The notes beneath the pieces were generated by a model. That model worked only from the letters and a program-made list of their open reading frames with translations. It was not told where the DNA came from and ran no database searches. From assembly GCA_014728175.1 (NCBI GenBank), contig WJMA01000027.1:1-54613 (forward strand): DNA of 54,613 nucleotides, written 5' to 3'. This document shows positions 50,719-54,613 of this stretch, in pieces. The position numbers were made by a program, and so were the translations under genes. Within the stretch, counting starts at the first letter, position 1. Each line of letters opens with the position of its first letter. This DNA comes from Candidatus Fermentibacterota bacterium. GTDB taxonomy: Bacteria > Fermentibacterota > Fermentibacteria > Fermentibacterales > JCC-6.

Positions 50719-53481
50719 ATGGCCGAGACCTATTTCTACCGGATGACGTCCAGGGAGGCCCTCGAGGCCCTGAAGACCACTGAGAAGGGCCTGTCCCGGG
50801 AGGAAGCGAAACGCCGGAGGGAGCGCTACGGGCCCAACGAGATCGAGGCCGACGTGAGCGTGCCCAAATGGCTGGTCTTCCTCAAGCAGTTCACGGACCT
50901 GCTGGTGCTGGTGCTGATAGTTGCCGGAGTGATATCCATGGCGATCGGCAGCTACCGAGACGGCGCCGTGATGTTCGTCATAGTCCTTATCAACGCCATC
51001 ATAGGCTTCGTTCAGGAATACAAGGCCAGCAGGATCCTGCAACGGCTCAAGGAACTGATACGTTCGCCGGCCAAGGTGATGGTGGAAGGGGAGCTTACCG
51101 AGATGCCCCAGGAGCTCCTGGTTCCGGGAGACATCGTGGAGACAGACGCCGGAGACAAGATTCCCGCCGACATGCGATTGCTCGAGTGCTTCGACCTGCG
51201 GACGGTCGAGTTCTCGCTGACCGGGGAGTCCATGCCCCAGGAGAAGATAAGCAACGCCATTGCCGAGGAATGCGTGCTGGCGGACCGGGACAACATGGTA
51301 TACACCGGAACCACCGTAGCCACCGGCAACGGCCTGGGCATGGTGGTTGGCACCGGCATGAACACCGAGATGGGCAAGATAGCCAGCATGACCCAGAGGA
51401 CCGGCACGGTGCAGTCTCCCCTTCAGAAAGAGCTGGCCTCTCTTGCCAAATGGCTTACCGCTATCGTGGTGGTCATCAGTATCGGGCTGTTCGGGGTGGC
51501 CATCTGGCAGGGATTCGGTTTCTTCACCAGCCTGATATACGCTCTGGGAGTTGCGGTCGCCGCGGTGCCCCAGGCCCTGCCCGCCCAGGTTACAGTTGCT
51601 CTGTCGTCCGCCAGCAGAAGGCTGGCCGAGAGCAAGGCGGTGGTCAAAAACCTACCCTCGGTGGAAACCCTGGGGTCGACCACGGTGATCTGCACGGACA
51701 AGACAGGGACCCTTACCAAGAACGAGATGACGGTCACCACCGTTTGGTTCGAAGGCGAGGAGTACGGCGTAACCGGAATAGGTTACGAGCCGGAGGGGGA
51801 GATCCGGGATTCCGACGGCACCCCCCTCAGTCAGGAGCAGATAGACGAGATAGAGATCATGATGGACGCCGGGACCATGGCCTCCAACGCCGAGATCCAC
51901 CGCCCCGACGAGCAGCACCACGGATGGTACCCGGTGGGTGATCCCACGGAGGCAGCCTTGGTAACCCTTTCCACAAAGCTGGGTACCCGCAGCCCCATCG
52001 AGGACGAGGAGAATCCCGAGCTGCACGAGTTCCCGTTCGATTCGGAACGCAAGAGGATGAGCTCGGTCCGCAGGTTCGAGGACGGTCTGCGACTGGCGAT
52101 GAAGGGGGCGACGGACAGCGTTCTATCAGTAACCAAGTACATATACAGGGACGGCCGGGAGGAACCGATCACCGGGGAGGATCGAGAAACGATAAGAAAG
52201 ATGAACGAGACATACTCCGACCGTGCCCTGCGGGTGTTGGCCATAGCCTACCGCAAACTGGAACCGGGCGGCGGTGACTACGTGCTGGACGAGGTGGAGA
52301 AGGACGTGGTCTTCCTGGGTCTGGTGGGGATGATAGATCCCCCCAAGGAGGGAGTGAAGGAAGCCGTCGAGGCCTGTCACCAGGCGCAGATCAGGCTGGT
52401 CATGATGACTGGAGACCACTCGATTACCGCCAGGGCGGTGGGAAGGCAGATAGGCCTTTCCACCTCCGGCGACCCGCCCGTTCACACCGGCATAGAGATC
52501 GCGAGAATGAGCGACGAGAAGCTTACCGAGCTGTTGCTGTCCACCGATGCCATGATCTTCTCCCGGGTGGACCCCGAGCACAAGCTGAGGATAGTCAAGC
52601 TGCTGGAGGAACGGGGCGAGGTGGTCGCGGTTACCGGCGACGGGGTAAACGACGCTCCCGCCCTCAAGCGCGCGGCCATAGGGGTGGCCATGGGCCGGAC
52701 CGGCACCGACGTCAGCAAGGAGGCGGCCGAGCTGGTGCTTCTGGACGACAGCTTCCCCACCCTGGTCTCCGCGGTACGGGAAGGGAGGACCATATACGAC
52801 AACCTGAAGAAGACCGTCCTGGCCTCCATGACCACCAACGCCGCCGAGCTGGCGGTCGTTCTGCTGGGTCTTACCGCGGTTGTGATAGGCGACTGGGCCA
52901 TCCCTATACTGGCCATTCAGATACTGGCGATTGACTTACTGGCGGAGGTCATGCCCCTTACCTGCCTTACCTACGACCCCCCGGCGAAGGGGGTGATGAA
53001 AAGACAGCCCCGTAGCCAATCCACCCATATTATGAACGCCCGGTCGTCCACCGAGGTTCTGTTTCTCGGAGTCCTGATAGGCGTTCTGGCCTTCGGCAAC
53101 TTCGGGCTTTACATGCTTCGGGAGGGCGTGACTATATCCGAGGCCCTGAGTAAGAGCCCCCACCATCTCCGGGCGGCTACCCTGACCTATCTCACCATCG
53201 CTTTCTGCCAGCTGGTAAACGTTCTCTCCCGGAAGCACAGATTTTCCAGCTTTTTCAATCGTAACCTTTTCGACAACAAAATTCTCACCTGGTCCATAGT
53301 CGGCTCGGTGGCTCTCATGCTGATCGCGGTTTCCGTGCCGTTCGTAGAGCGGTTCCTGTACTTCATGGGCCCCAGACCGGAGGACTGGCTTTGCGTGCTG
53401 GGCGCTGCGGGCATATTCCTGCTGTTCTTCGAGATTATGAAGATGGCGAAGAGAAGGCGCGCGAGGGGATCGACGGGATGA
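50719..53481 (+). CDS. P2-type cation-transporting ATPase
   Basis: This 920-residue membrane pump has ten helices. It shows 'LTGESMPQEK' (A domain), the phosphorylation motif 'DKTGTLTKNEMTV' with Asp327, 'KGATDSVL', 'MMTGDHSITARAVG' and 'VTGDGVNDAPALKRA'. The N-terminal and C-terminal cation ATPase domains match SERCA/ENA-like P2 pumps. The M4 ion-site sequence is 'AVPQALPAQ' (Gln285) where Ca2+ pumps have PEGLP. M5 keeps 'NAAELAV', and M6 reads 'LAIDLLAEVMP' where Ca2+ pumps have N-x3-D. The ion may therefore not be Ca2+; Na+ or K+ is possible. ATG 50719 is chosen from the family start 'YRMTSREALEAL'. Confidence 0.93.
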   Translation: MAETYFYRMTSREALEALKTTEKGLSREEAKRRRERYGPNEIEADVSVPKWLVFLKQFTDLLVLVLIVAGVISMAIGSYRDGAVMFVIVLINAIIGFVQEYKASRILQRLKELIRSPAKVMVEGELTEMPQELLVPGDIVETDAGDKIPADMRLLECFDLRTVEFSLTGESMPQEKISNAIAEECVLADRDNMVYTGTTVATGNGLGMVVGTGMNTEMGKIASMTQRTGTVQSPLQKELASLAKWLTAIVVVISIGLFGVAIWQGFGFFTSLIYALGVAVAAVPQALPAQVTVALSSASRRLAESKAVVKNLPSVETLGSTTVICTDKTGTLTKNEMTVTTVWFEGEEYGVTGIGYEPEGEIRDSDGTPLSQEQIDEIEIMMDAGTMASNAEIHRPDEQHHGWYPVGDPTEAALVTLSTKLGTRSPIEDEENPELHEFPFDSERKRMSSVRRFEDGLRLAMKGATDSVLSVTKYIYRDGREEPITGEDRETIRKMNETYSDRALRVLAIAYRKLEPGGGDYVLDEVEKDVVFLGLVGMIDPPKEGVKEAVEACHQAQIRLVMMTGDHSITARAVGRQIGLSTSGDPPVHTGIEIARMSDEKLTELLLSTDAMIFSRVDPEHKLRIVKLLEERGEVVAVTGDGVNDAPALKRAAIGVAMGRTGTDVSKEAAELVLLDDSFPTLVSAVREGRTIYDNLKKTVLASMTTNAAELAVVLLGLTAVVIGDWAIPILAIQILAIDLLAEVMPLTCLTYDPPAKGVMKRQPRSQSTHIMNARSSTEVLFLGVLIGVLAFGNFGLYMLREGVTISEALSKSPHHLRAATLTYLTIAFCQLVNVLSRKHRFSSFFNRNLFDNKILTWSIVGSVALMLIAVSVPFVERFLYFMGPRPEDWLCVLGAAGIFLLFFEIMKMAKRRRARGSTG

Positions 53482-53512
53482 CGGTCGGCGTCTTCGCCGC
53501 GGGGAGGTAGCC

Positions 53513-54520
53513 ATGGCCCAGAGGATAGTCAAGATACTCCTTCCCGAGTCCCACGCCTCCGAGGTGGCCGAGGTTCTAAAGGGTCAGGAGCTGGTGGGCT
53601 ACTGGCAGGAGGAGAGGGACGGGGGCCAGTCCGTGGTCAGCGTCCTGACCGAGTCCGAGCAGGTGGAGAGCCTGATGGACCTGCTGAAGAGATTGTTCTC
53701 CCACGTGGAGGGCTTCCGTATGGTGGTTCTCCCCGTAGAGGCCTCCCTTCCCGACGCCAAGGAGAAAGATCCTCTGGTGCTGGCTCCGAAGAGCGCTTTG
53801 GGAAGGGGCTCGGACCAGCGGATCAGCCGGGAGGAGCTCTACGCCGACGTGGTGGACGGCACCCGGTTCTCGCCGGTCTACATGATCATGATATCCCTGT
53901 CCACTGTGGTGGCGGCGATAGGGCTGCTGCGGAACAACGTGGCAGTCGTAATAGGGGCGATGGTCATAGCGCCGATGCTGGGGCCTAACGTGGCGTTGGC
54001 CCTGTCCTCCACCCTGGCTGACCTGAAGCTGGGTAGAGAGTCCATGCGGACCTTCTCCCTGGGTGTTCTGATCTCGTTGTGCATAGGCTTTCTGGCGGGT
54101 CTGGTCATGGATGTCGATCCCTCGGTTCCGGAGATCGCCACTCGCACCGAGATAAGCATGTTCGACATAGTACTGGCTCTGGCCGCCGGCACCGCGGGGG
54201 TGATGGCCTTCACTACCGGGGCCTCCTCGGCGGTGATAGGGGTGATGGTGGCCGTCGCCCTGCTTCCGCCTCTGGTGGTCAGCGGTATGTTGGCGGGAGC
54301 AGGTTACTGGGAACTGGCGCTGGGGGCCTTGCTGTTGTTTGCCTGCAACGTGATAAGCGTTAACCTGGCCGGGGTTACCACGTTCATCCTGCGTGGCATA
54401 AGACCCATGACCTGGTGGGAGGAGGACAGGGCGGTCAAGGCAAAGCGGCTGGCCATAGTCTTCTGGTCGCTTCTGCTCTGCGCTCTTATCGCAGTTGTGC
54501 TCTTACGGGGACGTTTATAA
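53513..54520 (+). CDS. TIGR00341/DUF389 family membrane protein
   Basis: The 335-residue product has an N-terminal ACT/ferredoxin-like soluble domain (~1-85; 'RIVKILLPESHASEVAEVLKG') and six or so membrane helices. The latter hold the DUF389 signature 'RNNVAVVIGAMVIAPMLGPNVALAL' and 'GAMAFTTGASSAVIGVMVAVALLPPLVVSG'-type segments. The function of DUF389 proteins is not established. GGGGAGG precedes ATG 53513. The last codons (GGG GAC GTT TAT AA region) coincide with the start of a repeat found at the window end, so its natural C-terminus may have been replaced. Confidence 0.87.
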   Translation: MAQRIVKILLPESHASEVAEVLKGQELVGYWQEERDGGQSVVSVLTESEQVESLMDLLKRLFSHVEGFRMVVLPVEASLPDAKEKDPLVLAPKSALGRGSDQRISREELYADVVDGTRFSPVYMIMISLSTVVAAIGLLRNNVAVVIGAMVIAPMLGPNVALALSSTLADLKLGRESMRTFSLGVLISLCIGFLAGLVMDVDPSVPEIATRTEISMFDIVLALAAGTAGVMAFTTGASSAVIGVMVAVALLPPLVVSGMLAGAGYWELALGALLLFACNVISVNLAGVTTFILRGIRPMTWWEEDRAVKAKRLAIVFWSLLLCALIAVVLLRGRL

Positions 54521-54613
54521 GAACTCCGGGACGTTTTTCAAAAAACTAAAGAAACCCAGAAGATGTATGGTTTTCCTCCAGGTTTCTTTAGTTTTTTGAA
54601 AAACGTCCCGTAC
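54504..54613. repeat. Dispersed-repeat or transposon-end element at window edge
   Basis: A perfect 30-bp inverted repeat occupies 54527-54556 and 54581-54610, with a 24-base loop. The arms begin CGGGACGTTTTTC at the outside. A related sequence TACGGGGACGTTT starts at 54504 inside the last codons of the preceding gene, and the far end reads CGTCCCGTAC. GGGACGTTT therefore occurs twice in the same direction (54508, 54528) and once inverted. Such TACGGG(G)ACG-type palindromes are seen around REP/RAYT-like elements, but the class is not certain. The long stem could also end transcription. Confidence 0.7.

Overview
The window is a gene-dense, GC-rich stretch of bacterial chromosome with about 57 protein genes, two tRNAs and one signal recognition particle RNA. 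The host looks like a diderm (Gram-negative-type) bacterium. Evidence is an outer-membrane beta-barrel protein ending in Phe, lipoproteins with lipoboxes, an LpoB-like protein, and two secreted gingipain-type (C25) proteins with C-terminal domains like type IX secretion cargo. With the frequent use of ATA (Ile) and AGG/AGA (Arg) codons, this suggests an uncultured lineage in or near the Fibrobacteres-Chlorobi-Bacteroidetes superphylum. That placement is an inference; no 16S gene is present.

Region 1 (1-17212) is mostly housekeeping and nearly all on the plus strand: a partial AIM24-like gene, tRNA-Ala, a membrane-anchored PP2C-like pseudo-phosphatase, a large Alu-containing SRP RNA, dnaX-ybaB-recR, pgsA-pgpA, an N-terminally shortened cinA with thpR-recA-recX, rplM-rpsI, and rpsB-tsf-pyrH-frr-uppS-cdsA-dxr-rseP. 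Many junctions are 4-base overlaps (ATGA, GTGA, TTGA, and apparently CTGA for dxr), so translational coupling is extensive.

Region 2 (17213-26806) is envelope biology: a minus-strand pair (polytopic membrane/TPR protein and lipoprotein), a 974-residue protein combining a gluzincin-like domain, a TolB-type propeller and an Omp85-like barrel, a YhhQ-type queuosine-precursor transporter, an SUMF1-like protein, an LpoB-like/COG3014-like lipoprotein pair, and deoC.

Region 3 (26807-32633) carries a UvrD/PcrA helicase, transaldolase, a two-subunit transketolase and serA.

Region 4 (32634-41328) is the most interesting part. A four-gene membrane cluster of unknown function (FN3-TM-DUF6754-like protein plus three membrane proteins) is followed by a TIGR02757-type protein, tRNA-Phe, a small membrane protein whose best start is followed by an in-frame amber codon, a glycosyltransferase, and a second DUF6754-like paralogue between two GNAT acetyltransferases. 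The two paralogues are nearly identical in the central core but strongly diverged in the FN3 part.

Region 5 (41329-54613) has two C25-type proteins, an ABC-type ATPase that has lost its catalytic motifs next to a small membrane protein, a Gfo/Idh/MocA oxidoreductase, clpB, a P2-type cation ATPase with altered ion-site residues and a DUF389 protein. The window ends in a perfect 30-bp inverted repeat that looks like a dispersed repeat or transposon-related element.
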